This document shows, piece by piece, positions 16,014 through 25,415 of a DNA stretch of 64,000 nt. Position 1 is the first letter of the stretch. Every line of letters starts with the position of its first letter. A model generated the notes under the pieces. The model did not search any database. It was not told where the DNA came from and worked only from the letters and a program-made list of their open reading frames with translations. Source of the stretch: Actinomycetota bacterium. Its GTDB lineage: Bacteria; Actinomycetota; Actinomycetes; Actinomycetales; Dermatophilaceae. The DNA lies in NCBI GenBank assembly GCA_020161845.1, contig JAIUNK010000019.1:20187-84186 (forward strand), written 5' to 3'. The translations under genes were made by a program, and so were the position numbers.

Positions 16014-17308
16014 GGGCCCTCATGGAGCAGCTGCGCGAGGCCGCCAAGCCCACGATCAGCGGCCGCGTGGTCAGCGCGGTGGGCCTGTCCATCGAGATCG
16101 CCGGGCTGGAGCTCGGCGTGGGCGAGGCGGTGCGGATCATCGGCGACGAGGGGCCGATCATGGCGGAGGTGGTCGCCCTGGGCGACGGCCGCGCCACCTG
16201 CATGCCGATCTCCGACCTGCGCGGCGTACGGGCGGGCTGCCCCGTGCAGTCGACCGGCGGCCCGCTGCGCGTGCCGGTGGGTCGCGGACTGCTCGGCCGG
16301 GTCGTCAACGCGCTCGGCGAGCCGTTGGACGGCCGTGGTGGACTCGGGAACGTTCAGCTGGTCGGCTCCGGGGGTACCCCGCCGCCGGCGATGCAGCGGG
16401 ATCGGATCGACACCCCGATGCCGCTGGGCGTCCGCGCGATCGACGCGATGATCCCCTGCGGACGCGGCCAGCGCCTCGGCATCTTCGCCGGATCCGGCGT
16501 CGGCAAGTCGAGCCTGTTGTCGATGATCGTCAAGGGCACTACGGCGCCGGTGTGCGTGCTGGCGCTGGTGGGGGAGCGGGGCCGCGAGGTCCGCGAGTTC
16601 GTCGAGGGCGACCTGGGCGAGGAGGGGCTGCGTCGCGCCGTCGTCGTGGTGGCCACCTCGGACGAACCGGCGCTGGTCCGGCTGCGCGCCGCCTTCACGG
16701 CGACGCGGATCGCCGAGTGGTTCCGCGACCAGGGCGAGGACGTGGTGCTGTGCATGGACTCCGTGACCCGCGTCGCGATGGCCCAACGCGAGGTGGGTCT
16801 CGCCTCGGGGGAGCCGCCCGCGACCCGCGGATATCCGCCGAGCGTCTTCGGGTTGATGCCGCGCTTGCTGGAGCGAGCGGGTACGGCGCCGCGGGGCAGC
16901 ATCACCGGCCTCTACACCGTGCTCGTCGACGGTGACGACCTCAACGACCCGATCGCGGACAACGTGCGCTCGATCCTCGACGGCCACATCGTGTTGTCCC
17001 GGCGGCTCGCCACGTCCGGGCACTACCCGGCGATCGACGTGCTGGAATCCATCTCCCGAGCGGAGAAGGCCATCACCACCCGGGAGCAGCGCACCGACTC
17101 GGTGACGATCCGTCAACTGCTCGCCGCCAAACGGGACGCCAAGGACCTCATCGAGATCGGCGCCTATGTCGCCGGCAGCAACCCCCAGGTCGACCGCGCG
17201 CTGCAGCAGTCGGGCGACATCGACGCCTTCCTGCGCCAGGACCTGGAGGATCTCACCCCGGCCGAGCAGACCTGGACCTGGCTGCACGAGCTGGCCGCGG
17301 CGGGCTGA
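16010..17308 (+). CDS. fliI: Flagellum-specific export ATPase FliI
   Basis: The product has 432 residues. Walker A is AGSGVGKSS (160-168), Walker B is DVVLCMDSVTR, and the family motif PPATRGYPPSVFGLMPRLLERAG and arginine-finger region are present. It is a hexameric F1-like ATPase that unfolds export substrates. It starts with GTG 16010, coupled to fliH. Confidence 0.96.
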   Translation: MRALMEQLREAAKPTISGRVVSAVGLSIEIAGLELGVGEAVRIIGDEGPIMAEVVALGDGRATCMPISDLRGVRAGCPVQSTGGPLRVPVGRGLLGRVVNALGEPLDGRGGLGNVQLVGSGGTPPPAMQRDRIDTPMPLGVRAIDAMIPCGRGQRLGIFAGSGVGKSSLLSMIVKGTTAPVCVLALVGERGREVREFVEGDLGEEGLRRAVVVVATSDEPALVRLRAAFTATRIAEWFRDQGEDVVLCMDSVTRVAMAQREVGLASGEPPATRGYPPSVFGLMPRLLERAGTAPRGSITGLYTVLVDGDDLNDPIADNVRSILDGHIVLSRRLATSGHYPAIDVLESISRAEKAITTREQRTDSVTIRQLLAAKRDAKDLIEIGAYVAGSNPQVDRALQQSGDIDAFLRQDLEDLTPAEQTWTWLHELAAAG

Positions 17309-17352
17309 GATGAGCGTCCCCTCGGTGTCGCGCGACGAGATCTGAGCCACCC

Positions 17353-17793
17353 ATGGCGAAGAAGACCGCGCGGGAGAAGCAACTGGACACGCTGCTGAGG
17401 ATCCGCCGACTGCAAGAGGACCTGGCCAAGGGTGAGCTCGCCAAGGCCAATGCGGCCACTCGCGCGGCGTACGGTCGGCTCGAGGCGAGCCGCGCCACCT
17501 ACGCGACCGAGGTCGTGCCACCCCAGACCTGCGATGTCGCCGGCTTCCGGGCCCATCTGGCGCGGATGAACTCCGTCGCCGGCATGGTGCGCGGGGCCGA
17601 GCGCGGCGTCGAGACGGCCGAGGAGGACGCCGCCGCGGCGCGCGTCGAGGTCGCGCAGCGGCGCGTCAAGAGCCAGGGCCTGGAGCGACTGGTGGACAAC
17701 GTGCGGGCCGCGGCTTTCGCGGAAATGCTCGCGGCCGACCAGCGCACTGCCGAAGAGAGTAGGGCAGGCGTCCGTCCGAAGGGAGCTCGATGA
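17353..17793 (+). CDS. fliJ: Flagellar FliJ-like protein
   Basis: The product has 146 residues, almost all coiled coil, beginning KKTAREKQLDTLLRIRRLQEDLAKGELAKA. Sequence identity to FliJ is weak, as usual for this family. Length, coiled coil and position directly after fliI support the call. It would sit in the FliI ring as a central stalk. Its stop overlaps the next start by 4 nt. Confidence 0.75.
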   Translation: MAKKTAREKQLDTLLRIRRLQEDLAKGELAKANAATRAAYGRLEASRATYATEVVPPQTCDVAGFRAHLARMNSVAGMVRGAERGVETAEEDAAAARVEVAQRRVKSQGLERLVDNVRAAAFAEMLAADQRTAEESRAGVRPKGAR

Positions 17794-18935
17794 GCGTCGA
17801 CTTGTCCGGCATCGCCGCATGCCAGGCCCGGATCACCGAACTGCAGGCGCGGTTCGGCGGGGGGGCCGGACCGGTGCAGCCCGGCACGTATACCGCCGAC
17901 GGCGCCCTCAACGGCAAGACCGCCTGGAACTACAAGCTCCAGGACCTGGTCAACGTTCGCAGCTACGACAACACGACCAAGCCGTGGTCCGGGGTCGATC
18001 CGATGATGTCCTACGGCAACATCTCCACCCCCAACGGCATGGGCGGCACGTTCACCTCCGGCACCAACCGCGTCACCAACCCCAAGCCCGCGGCCGCGGT
18101 CGCCGGCGCCCTCGCCACGGCACCCGGCGCCACCGGGCAGGCCGTCGTGCAGGCGGCGTCGAAGTACCTCGGGGTCCCTTACGTCTGGGGCGGCACGACC
18201 GCCGCGGGACTCGACTGCTCCGGGCTGGTGCAGAAGGCGTACGGCGACCTCGGCGTGACGATGCCGCGGGTGGCCGCCGACCAGGCCCGGATGGGCACCC
18301 CGGTCGCCTCGCTGGCCCAGGCCAAGCCGGGGGACCTGCTCGCCTTCGGCAGCCCCGTCGATCACATCGCGATCTACGTCGGTGACGGCAAGATGATCGC
18401 GGCGCCACAGCCGGGGGAGAACGTCAAGATTCAAAGCGTCTACACCACGCCGGTCGCGATCCGCCGAGTCGTCTCCGACAGCGCCGCCGGGGTGCGGCTG
18501 ACCAGCGCGGCCGTGGCCGGTGCGGGTGCCCCCGCCGGTTCCGCGCTGGCCCAGGCGCCCGCGCAGTACGCCGCGCTGTTCCGCGCGGCCGAGGCGAAGT
18601 ACGGCGTGCCCGCCACCCTGCTGGCCGCTGTCGCCAAGCAGGAGAGCGCGTTCAACCCCAGCGCGATCAGCTCGGCCGGGGCGATCGGGCTCATGCAGAT
18701 CATGCCGGCCACGGCCGCCGGACTCGGCGTCAACCCCCGCGATCCCGCCCAGGCGGTCGACGGCGCGGCGCGCCTGTTGCGCGACGGCCTCAAGCAGTTC
18801 GGCTCGACATCGCTGGCGCTCGCGGCGTACAACGCCGGACCGGGTGCGGTCCAGCGCTACGGCGGGATCCCGCCCTACGCGGAGACCCGCGACTACGTGC
18901 GCCGCATCACCGCCGACCCAGGAGTCACCGCATGA
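17790..18935 (+). CDS. Dual peptidoglycan hydrolase: NlpC/P60 endopeptidase plus SLT lytic transglycosylase
   Basis: The product has 381 residues. Residues 1-100 have no recognised domain. Residues 115-225 form an NlpC/P60 cysteine peptidase with C143 (GLDCSGLV) and H192 (PVDHIAIYVGDG). Residues 255-375 form a lysozyme-like SLT domain with catalytic E285 (AKQESAFNPSAISSAGAIGLMQ) and AYNAGPGAVQRYGG. There is no signal peptide, so export through the flagellar apparatus, like FlgJ, is plausible. It occupies the place of flgJ and probably opens the thick wall for the rod. It overlaps fliJ and fliK by 4 nt each. Confidence 0.88.
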   Translation: MSVDLSGIAACQARITELQARFGGGAGPVQPGTYTADGALNGKTAWNYKLQDLVNVRSYDNTTKPWSGVDPMMSYGNISTPNGMGGTFTSGTNRVTNPKPAAAVAGALATAPGATGQAVVQAASKYLGVPYVWGGTTAAGLDCSGLVQKAYGDLGVTMPRVAADQARMGTPVASLAQAKPGDLLAFGSPVDHIAIYVGDGKMIAAPQPGENVKIQSVYTTPVAIRRVVSDSAAGVRLTSAAVAGAGAPAGSALAQAPAQYAALFRAAEAKYGVPATLLAAVAKQESAFNPSAISSAGAIGLMQIMPATAAGLGVNPRDPAQAVDGAARLLRDGLKQFGSTSLALAAYNAGPGAVQRYGGIPPYAETRDYVRRITADPGVTA

Positions 18936-20941
18936 CGATTCGCATCGCGCCGGACCTGGGCCGAATGGCCGCGACGGCCGCGACGGGCGCGACGGCCGGG
19001 ACGGCCGGGACGGCCGCGGAGGCCGCCGAACAGCCGGCGGACGGCGCGTTCTCCCAGGCGCTGCAGGCCAAGTTGCGCAGCGCCGAGACGGCCGAGGCGG
19101 CGCGCGCGACCGCGGCGCGCTCGCGGCAGGCGGAGCACCGGTCCCCGGCGCACGCGGGGCGGACGAACGGTGCGCGCCCCGAGTCATCGGCGGGTGGCGC
19201 ACACCGCAGCGCCGAGGCTGCGGAGCGAAGCCGTGCGGCGGCCGAGCCGGCGTCCTCGCCACGACCGCAGGATGCGGCGACTCATCAGGCGCAGGCTGCC
19301 GCGGTCGTGGCCCAGGTGGCGTCGACACCCGCCGCTGGGAGCGACGTCGCGGGGGCTGGGCAGACCACCATCAGCGGCGTCGCGGCCGTGGGCACGTCGG
19401 TGGCCACGCAGGCCCTGGCCGACGCCGCGACGGCGGACCTGACGATGGCCGCAACGTCTGTCGCCGCGGCCCAGCTGAGCATCGGCACCACCGCGCAGCA
19501 GGTCGCCGTCGGCCAGGGCAGCCTCGCCCCCGAGATCGGGGCTGCCCAGGCGCCGGTCGCGACAGCGGCCCTCGTCCCGTCCGTTGTCCCCGCCGGTCAG
19601 ACTGCGGTGGTTCCGTCGATGTCGACTCCGACCGCGACGCCCACCGTGCCAGCTCTCGCCGTGCCTCTCGCGGAGTCCGTTGCGGCGGCCGAGCCGGGAG
19701 CGCTCTCGCGACAGACCCTGGTCGACGCCGCGGACGCCCTCGCCGCCAAGACCGCGCCGGTCGCGCCGGCCCTGCCCGACGCAGACCCGGTCAGCGCCGA
19801 GATGCGTGCGTCCGCTTTCGGTGGCGTGGCCACGGGGGGCGCCCGGCCGTACGCCGACGCGGGTGACGTCACGGCGGGGTTCGGCGCAGCGGACGCCGCA
19901 GCCACGACGCGTTTCGCGACGACGACCGGTGCCGCGCCCGCGGCTCCGGTCACGGTGCAGCCCGTCGCTACGGGTTCCGGCGAGTCCGGTTCGGGTTCGG
20001 TCGTGGCCCTGACGAGCCTGGGTCAGGCCGCCACGGCGGCCCCAAGGCTGGCCGGGCAAGCCGACGGTGCCTCCGGTGCGAGCGACCCGGCCCTGCCGAC
20101 CACCCCGGCATCCCCGACCAGCCCGGCATCCTCGGCGGCCCCGGCGTCCGCGACCGCGGCGCCGGACAGCACCGGTACTCCGGTCTCCGGACAGGGTGCC
20201 ACCCCGGCGTCGTCGGCCGTCGCACCCGTGATCGCCCAGCATGTCGCAACCCGAGCCGTGGTCGCCAGCGTGTTGGGCGAGGCGTCCTCGGCCGCGCTCA
20301 GCGGTGCGGAGCCGGTGCGCAGCGACACCATCGCCGGTTCGGCCGAGCGCGCGACGGCCCCGGTCCTCGCGCCTCCCGTCGAGAGCCAGCCGCCGGCGGC
20401 CCCGCCCGCCCAGGTCGTCGCGGCCCCGGCCCACGCGCCCGCGGTGACGTCCGCGCACCCGACAGTGCCGGCCCAGGCCGCCGCACCGCCGCCGGCCGTG
20501 CACAGCCAGATCCTGACGGCCGTCACGCCGGTGTTGAACCGCCGAGACGGGTCCTACAGCGTGGAGCTTCAGCTCGACCCCGCCAGCCTCGGCCGGGTCC
20601 GGGTCCACCTCGCCATCGCCAGCGGCGAGGTCTCGCTGCACCTCGCCTCTGGCGATGCAGGCACCCGCGACATGCTGCGGCAGAACCTGGACCAGTTGCG
20701 CCAGCAACTCGCCGATTCCGGCTTCGGTCGGTCGTCGCTTGACGTCGGGGACGGGTCGTCCAACGCCTGGCAGCAGGCCGCCGACCGTCAGGCCGCCCGG
20801 CACGGCGATGCCCAGCGGGCCACCCACGGTGGCCTCGCCGGCGAGACCACCCTGATCACCGAGCCGTCCCTCCGCGGCGATGCCTCCGAGTCATCGACTC
20901 GTTCCCGGACCGGGGACGGACCGCTCGACGTGCGTATCTAA
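18932..20941 (+). CDS. fliK: Flagellar hook-length control protein FliK
   Basis: The product has 669 residues. About 500 residues are Ala/Thr/Pro/Val-rich, low-complexity and presumably extended ruler sequence. The C-terminal Flg_hook domain (about 535-620) reads SVELQLDPASLGRVRVHLAI ... VSLHLASGDAGTRDMLRQNLDQLRQQL. It measures hook length and switches FlhB specificity. The long repetitive linker predicts a ruler longer than the roughly 400-residue enteric protein. Confidence 0.88.
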   Translation: MTIRIAPDLGRMAATAATGATAGTAGTAAEAAEQPADGAFSQALQAKLRSAETAEAARATAARSRQAEHRSPAHAGRTNGARPESSAGGAHRSAEAAERSRAAAEPASSPRPQDAATHQAQAAAVVAQVASTPAAGSDVAGAGQTTISGVAAVGTSVATQALADAATADLTMAATSVAAAQLSIGTTAQQVAVGQGSLAPEIGAAQAPVATAALVPSVVPAGQTAVVPSMSTPTATPTVPALAVPLAESVAAAEPGALSRQTLVDAADALAAKTAPVAPALPDADPVSAEMRASAFGGVATGGARPYADAGDVTAGFGAADAAATTRFATTTGAAPAAPVTVQPVATGSGESGSGSVVALTSLGQAATAAPRLAGQADGASGASDPALPTTPASPTSPASSAAPASATAAPDSTGTPVSGQGATPASSAVAPVIAQHVATRAVVASVLGEASSAALSGAEPVRSDTIAGSAERATAPVLAPPVESQPPAAPPAQVVAAPAHAPAVTSAHPTVPAQAAAPPPAVHSQILTAVTPVLNRRDGSYSVELQLDPASLGRVRVHLAIASGEVSLHLASGDAGTRDMLRQNLDQLRQQLADSGFGRSSLDVGDGSSNAWQQAADRQAARHGDAQRATHGGLAGETTLITEPSLRGDASESSTRSRTGDGPLDVRI

Positions 20942-20957
20942 TGCGAAGGGAAGCTTC

Positions 20958-21566
20958 ATGACTGTCGATGCCAGCGGGAGTACGTCGCCAAGCGCGTCAT
21001 ACACGCTCTCGCCCAACTACTCCCCGGTCAAGATCGACGGCAAGACCTACAGCCCGCCCACGACGACGTACACCACGGACGCCAAGGGCAACCTCGTCGC
21101 CACGACGACTCCAGGCACTGGCATGCAGGGCCTGACCGGGCAGAACACGACGGGGAAGTCCCAGACGGAGTTCGACGGGGAGACCTTTCTCAAGTTGCTG
21201 GTCACGCAGCTGAAATATCAGGACCCCAGCAAGCCGATGGATTCCAGCCAGATCATGCAGCAGTCGGCGACATTGTCGATGGTCGAGCAGATCAACAACA
21301 TGGTGAAGTCCAACGCCACCATTCAGTCGACCTACACGTCCATGCTTGCGGAGCAACGGATCTCCTCCGCGGTGGCGATCGTCGGCCGTACCGTGGAATA
21401 CCTCAGCGACCCCACCGATCCCACCAAGACCGCGGAGGGGGTCGTCGATTCCGTCAAGTTCGACGGGACCGGGCCGATCTTGTCCGTAGGTGGAAAGAGC
21501 GTCCCCTACCAGGACGTCACGCAGGTCAAAGCTCCTACAGCGACGACGCCACAGTCGTCGGCCTAG
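20958..21566 (+). CDS. flgD: Flagellar hook capping protein FlgD
   Basis: The product has 202 residues. The conserved FlgD N-terminal segment is at about 72-110: FLKLLVTQLKYQDPSKPMDS, then QQSATLSMVEQINNM. The Ig-like C-terminal half is short. It caps the growing hook and recruits FlgE. ATG 20958 has GAAGGGAAG upstream; an ORF extension to 20880 lies within fliK. Confidence 0.93.
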   Translation: MTVDASGSTSPSASYTLSPNYSPVKIDGKTYSPPTTTYTTDAKGNLVATTTPGTGMQGLTGQNTTGKSQTEFDGETFLKLLVTQLKYQDPSKPMDSSQIMQQSATLSMVEQINNMVKSNATIQSTYTSMLAEQRISSAVAIVGRTVEYLSDPTDPTKTAEGVVDSVKFDGTGPILSVGGKSVPYQDVTQVKAPTATTPQSSA

Positions 21567-21680
21567 GACTCGACCCCGCCTGAGCGGCCCCCCACGCCCG
21601 GCACCACGCACGAATCACCGCATCACCCGCTGGCAGCAGGGCCTGTTCGGGCTCGCCTGACGACGAAGGAAACGCACTCC

Positions 21681-22790
21681 ATGCTTCGTTCGATGTATTC
21701 GGCCGTCTCCGGCCTCCGCGTCCACCAGACCATGCTGGACGTCACGGGCAACAACATCTCGAACGTCAACACGTTCGGCTTCAAGACCGGCCGCGCCGTC
21801 TTCGAGGACAACCTGTCCCAGATCATCCGCGGTTCGTCGGCGCCCGTGCCGGCCACCGGCGGCGGCCCCGGCATCGGCGGTATCAACCCCGCCCAGGTCG
21901 GCCTCGGCGCCCGCCTCGGCGCGATCACCAATATCTTCAGCCAGGGCGGTCTGCAGGTCACCAACCAGACCACCGACGTGGCCATCCAGGGCGACGGCTT
22001 CTTTACCGTCGAGAAGGCCGGCGCCAACTTCTTCACCCGCAACGGCGCCTTCAACTTCGACACTGACGGCAACCTGGTGACGAGCAACGGCTCCTACGTG
22101 CTCGGCTACATGTACGCCCCTGGCGCGCGCGTTGCGGCAACCAACACCAAGGACGATGTCACCGCCGCGCTCGCGGGGAACGTCATGCTCGACAAGACCG
22201 GAGCGCCGGTCACCCCGACTACAACGCCGAATGACCTCCAGGCAGTTCCGCTGAAGCTGCCGACGGCGCTCATCGCCGGCTTCCGAGTCGGCGCGAACCA
22301 GTCGTTCCAGCTCACTAACAACGCGGTCAATGCCAACGGTGAAGCCACGCTGGGCACGCCTGGGTTCGTCGGTTGGGATGACTACATGCTGGGCATGGAT
22401 GTCGCTGCGGGCGGCACCGCAGTGAACAAGGACCTCGCGCTGGAGTCCTTCCAGATCAACCCGGACGGCAAGATGGTCGGCTCGTTCTCGGACGGCACCA
22501 AGCGTGTCTTCGGTCAGATCGCCCTGACGACCTTCAACAACCCTCCGGGCTTGGAGAAGGTCGGCGGGTCGATGTACCGCCAGACAAATAACTCCGGCAT
22601 CGCCGACACGGGCATCCCCGCCAACGGCGGGCGTGGCACGGTCGAGTCCGGCACCTTGGAGATGTCGAACGTCGACCTGGCGCAGGAGTTCACCAACCTG
22701 ATCGTCGCCCAGCGCGGTTTCCAGGCGAACTCCAAGGTCGTCTCCACCTCCGACGAGGTTCTCTCGGACCTCATCCAGATGAAGCGCTGA
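21681..22790 (+). CDS. flgE: Flagellar hook protein FlgE
   Basis: The product has 369 residues. The N-terminus MYSAVSGLRVHQTMLDVTGNN, ISNVNTFGFK and the C-terminal SNVDLAQEFTNLIVAQRGFQANSKVVSTSDEVL are the D0/D1 helices shared by rod and hook proteins. The central D2 region is small, so the hook protein is compact. It starts at ATG 21681 after GAAGGAAA (21666-21673), with a 114-bp gap from flgD. No flgF or flgG follows in the window. The unit ends at the hairpin 22835-22869. Confidence 0.92.
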   Translation: MLRSMYSAVSGLRVHQTMLDVTGNNISNVNTFGFKTGRAVFEDNLSQIIRGSSAPVPATGGGPGIGGINPAQVGLGARLGAITNIFSQGGLQVTNQTTDVAIQGDGFFTVEKAGANFFTRNGAFNFDTDGNLVTSNGSYVLGYMYAPGARVAATNTKDDVTAALAGNVMLDKTGAPVTPTTTPNDLQAVPLKLPTALIAGFRVGANQSFQLTNNAVNANGEATLGTPGFVGWDDYMLGMDVAAGGTAVNKDLALESFQINPDGKMVGSFSDGTKRVFGQIALTTFNNPPGLEKVGGSMYRQTNNSGIADTGIPANGGRGTVESGTLEMSNVDLAQEFTNLIVAQRGFQANSKVVSTSDEVLSDLIQMKR

Positions 22791-22834
22791 TAGCCGATAA
22801 CACGCCCTTCGGCACGGCAACATCGCAGCTCAGA

Positions 22835-22869
22835 GCGACGCGCCCACCTCGTGGAGGTGGGCGCGTCGC
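22835..22869 (+). terminator. Perfect 16-bp hairpin after flgE
   Basis: 22835-22850 pairs perfectly with 22854-22869 across a GTG loop; CTTGCTTT follows. It ends the long flgB-flgE unit, 14 bp before the flbD promoter. Confidence 0.8.
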
Positions 22870-22882
22870 CTTGCTTTGCCAA

Positions 22883-22910
22883 CTCAGTTCACCAGATCGG
22901 CTGTCGATAG
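22883..22910 (+). promoter_or_regulatory. FliA-type promoter of the flbD-motAB-fliL unit
   Basis: CTCA (22883-22886), 16 nt, GTCGATAG (22903-22910). One mismatch to GCCGAT. The predicted start near 22917 leaves a leader of about 72 nt. Confidence 0.6.
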
Positions 22911-22988
22911 GACTGTGCAGGCCGCCCCGGCGGCCGTGCCAGAGCACGACCTCGTACGACCTGGCTAAGACTCCACGGATGGATACCC

Positions 22989-23240
22989 ATGATCACTGTC
23001 ACGCGGCGGAACGGTACGACGTTCGCCCTCAACCCCGATCTGATCGAGCGGGTTGAGGCGACGCCGGACACTGTCGTGACCCTGGTGAGTGGGACGAAGT
23101 ACGTCGTGGCCGAAACCGTCGACCAGATCGTGGCCGAGGTCTGCAATTTCCGGGCTGCCGTCCTGACGGCGTCGGCCTCGCCGCAGGTGGATCCGGTTCC
23201 TCCGGTCCGGCTGCACTCGGTCTCGACGACGGAGCGCTGA
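22989..23240 (+). CDS. flbD: FlbD family flagellar protein
   Basis: The product has 83 residues. The first 60 match the small FlbD/SwrD family: MITVTRRNGTTFALNPDLIE, then VTLVSGTKYVVAETVDQIV. In Bacillus this protein (SwrD) boosts stator function, which fits its place one base before motA. The last 20 residues are a Pro/Ser-rich tail. The start is ATG 22989. Confidence 0.88.
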   Translation: MITVTRRNGTTFALNPDLIERVEATPDTVVTLVSGTKYVVAETVDQIVAEVCNFRAAVLTASASPQVDPVPPVRLHSVSTTER

Positions 23241-23241
23241 C

Positions 23242-24018
23242 GTGGATCTCGGAACGATTGTCGGAATCGGCCTGGTCACCGCGGCGGTCTTCGCCTCGGC
23301 CATCCTGGACGGCGTCGCCATCAGTCACCTGTTGCTGCCGGCCCCGTTGGTGCTCATCTTCATCGGTGGCTTCGGCGCCGCCGCGGGTGGCCTGCTCTTC
23401 TCGGAGTACGGCATCGCATTGAAAAGCCTGCCGCGCGCGTTCACCGCGAAGGCCCCCGACGGCAGCGAATTGGTCGAGGTCATCGTGAAGATGGCAGACC
23501 GGGCCCGTCGCGAGGGCCTGCTGGCGCTGGAGGACATGGCCAAGGAGATTCAGGATCCCCTGCTCAAAGAGGGCATCCAGATGACCGTCGACGGCACGGA
23601 TGCCGCCGAGATCGAAGAGCTCCTGCAGATGCGGATCGACGCCAAGAAGGACCTGGACAAGGTGGCCGTCGCCTTCTGGGAGGCCATGGGCGGTTACGCC
23701 CCGACCATCGGCGTCGTCGGCGCCGTCCTCGGCCTGATCCACGCCCTCGGCAACCTCGACGACGTCGGTGCCCTGGGCGAGATGATCGCCTCCGCGTTCG
23801 TCGCCACCATGTGGGGCGTCTTCATCGCCAACGGCTGGTGGTTGCCGTTGTCGGCCAAGCTGAAGCGCCTGTCCCAGCTCGAGGTCAAGAACATGGAGAT
23901 GATCGTGGAAGGCGTGCTCGCGGTGGCCGCCGGCACCTCGCCGCGCGTCGTCGAGCAGAAGCTCCGCTCGTCCCTGCCCGCCGGTGCGGGCAAGGGCAAG
24001 GATGCCAAGGCGGCCTGA
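23242..24018 (+). CDS. motA: Flagellar stator subunit MotA
   Basis: The product has 258 residues and four transmembrane helices: residues 1-20, about 28-50, and a pair in the second half (YAPTIGVVGAVLGLIHAL and FVATMWGVFIANGWWLPLS). The cytoplasmic loop has charged torque residues around MADRARREGLLALED. With MotB it forms the ion channel driving rotation. It starts with GTG 23242 just after the flbD stop. Confidence 0.94.
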   Translation: MDLGTIVGIGLVTAAVFASAILDGVAISHLLLPAPLVLIFIGGFGAAAGGLLFSEYGIALKSLPRAFTAKAPDGSELVEVIVKMADRARREGLLALEDMAKEIQDPLLKEGIQMTVDGTDAAEIEELLQMRIDAKKDLDKVAVAFWEAMGGYAPTIGVVGAVLGLIHALGNLDDVGALGEMIASAFVATMWGVFIANGWWLPLSAKLKRLSQLEVKNMEMIVEGVLAVAAGTSPRVVEQKLRSSLPAGAGKGKDAKAA

Positions 24019-24019
24019 C

Positions 24020-24886
24020 ATGGCGAAGAAGAAGAAGGCGGCCGAGCCGGAGCCGCACGCGAATCACGAGCGCTGGATGATCTCCTACGCCGACATGCTC
24101 ACGCTGCTGCTCGCCCTGTTCATCGTCATGTTCGCGATCAGCAAGGTGGACCAGGCCAAGTTCATCCAGTTCGCCCAGGGTGCCAGTCAGGCGTTCGGCG
24201 GTTCGGGCCAGGTGGTGCTCAACGGCCAGGGCGGCTCCGAGATGGGTTCGGACGGCATCATGCAGAACAACAGGCCGCCGGCCACCGATGGCTTGACCGT
24301 CGATGCCGCCACGGCCGCCCAGATGATCGCCGCGGCGCAGGCCCGCCAGCAAGCGCAGGCCGCCGAGAAGCAGCGCCTGGAGCAGCTCAAGGCCCAACTC
24401 GCCAGCGAGATGGCGGCCAAGGGTCTGCAGGACGCCGTCAGCCTCAGGATCGACGAGCGCGGGCTGGTCGTGAACATCCTCACCGACCAGGTGCTCTTCG
24501 ACACCGGGCAGGCCACGCTGCGCCCGGACGGGGTCCAGGTCCTCGACCTCATCGCGCCCTCCATCGTCAAGTTGCCGAACAAACTCACCGTCGAGGGGCA
24601 TACGGACAACGTCCCGATCAGGACCGCGCAGTTCCCGTCGAACTGGGAGCTGTCCCAAGCCCGCGCGGCCAGTGTGCTGCAACGGCTCATTGCCGATGGC
24701 GTCGATCAGGCGCGGTTGTCGCTCGCGGCGTACGGCGAGCAGCGGCCCATCGACACCAACGACACCAAAGCCGGGCGCGGTCACAACCGGCGCGTCGCCC
24801 TCGTGGTACTCGCCAATCTCCCGCAGCCGCTGGCTGCCTCGACCCCGATCGCTTCGCCGTCACCGGTCGAGGCGCCCTCTCATTAG
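24020..24886 (+). CDS. motB: Flagellar stator subunit MotB
   Basis: The product has 288 residues. A basic N-terminus is followed by one membrane helix (WMISYADMLTLLLALFIVMF) carrying the ion-binding Asp in SYADM. A plug/linker with an Ala/Gln-rich coiled part follows, then an OmpA-like peptidoglycan-binding domain with VEGHTDNVPI and ELSQARAASVLQRLIADGV. It anchors the stator to the wall. ATG 24020 is 1 base after the motA stop; the longer ORF from 23984 overlaps motA. Confidence 0.95.
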   Translation: MAKKKKAAEPEPHANHERWMISYADMLTLLLALFIVMFAISKVDQAKFIQFAQGASQAFGGSGQVVLNGQGGSEMGSDGIMQNNRPPATDGLTVDAATAAQMIAAAQARQQAQAAEKQRLEQLKAQLASEMAAKGLQDAVSLRIDERGLVVNILTDQVLFDTGQATLRPDGVQVLDLIAPSIVKLPNKLTVEGHTDNVPIRTAQFPSNWELSQARAASVLQRLIADGVDQARLSLAAYGEQRPIDTNDTKAGRGHNRRVALVVLANLPQPLAASTPIASPSPVEAPSH

Positions 24887-24899
24887 GAGCATGTTCCAG

Positions 24900-25385
24900 A
24901 TGGCCAAGGACAAGGACGAGAAGCCCGCGGAGGGCGACGGCGCCGCCAAGGGCGGTGGCAAGAAGATGCTCATCATCATCGCCGCCACGGCCGTCGTCGT
25001 GCTGCTGGCCGCCGGGCTGGTGTTCAAGATGGTGCTCGGGCCCAAGGAACCGCCGGTGGACCTCACCAAGGAGCCCGGCGCGGTGGTGAGCCTTAAAGAG
25101 GCCATGACGCTCAACCTGGCGGACGGCAAGTACCTGAAGATGGGCCTCGCGCTGCAACTCTCCGAGGACGCCACGCTCAAGGCCGGCGGGGAGAAGGCCC
25201 TGGCCTCGTTCGACGGCTCCAAGGCCCGCGATGCCGCGATCGGCGTGCTCGGCCACTACACGATGGAACAGCTGCTCAAGCCCGAGACCAAGGAGAAGGC
25301 CCAAGACACGCTCACCAAGGAAGTGAACGAGCGTTACGAGGGCAAGGTCATCAGGGTCTACTTCACCGACTTCGTGATGCAGTGA
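24900..25385 (+). CDS. fliL: Flagellar basal body-associated protein FliL
   Basis: The product has 161 residues: a Lys-rich cytoplasmic start, one membrane helix (MLIIIAATAVVVLLAAGLVF), and a periplasmic FliL domain ending VIRVYFTDFVMQ. It supports stator function. ATG 24900 is preferred because AGGAG (24885-24889) is 10 nt upstream; ATG 24891 would leave only 1 nt. The ribosome site overlaps the motB stop. Confidence 0.9.
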   Translation: MAKDKDEKPAEGDGAAKGGGKKMLIIIAATAVVVLLAAGLVFKMVLGPKEPPVDLTKEPGAVVSLKEAMTLNLADGKYLKMGLALQLSEDATLKAGGEKALASFDGSKARDAAIGVLGHYTMEQLLKPETKEKAQDTLTKEVNERYEGKVIRVYFTDFVMQ

Positions 25386-25415
25386 GGCCCCCGTGGGCAC
25401 CCCTTCCACCCCGGT

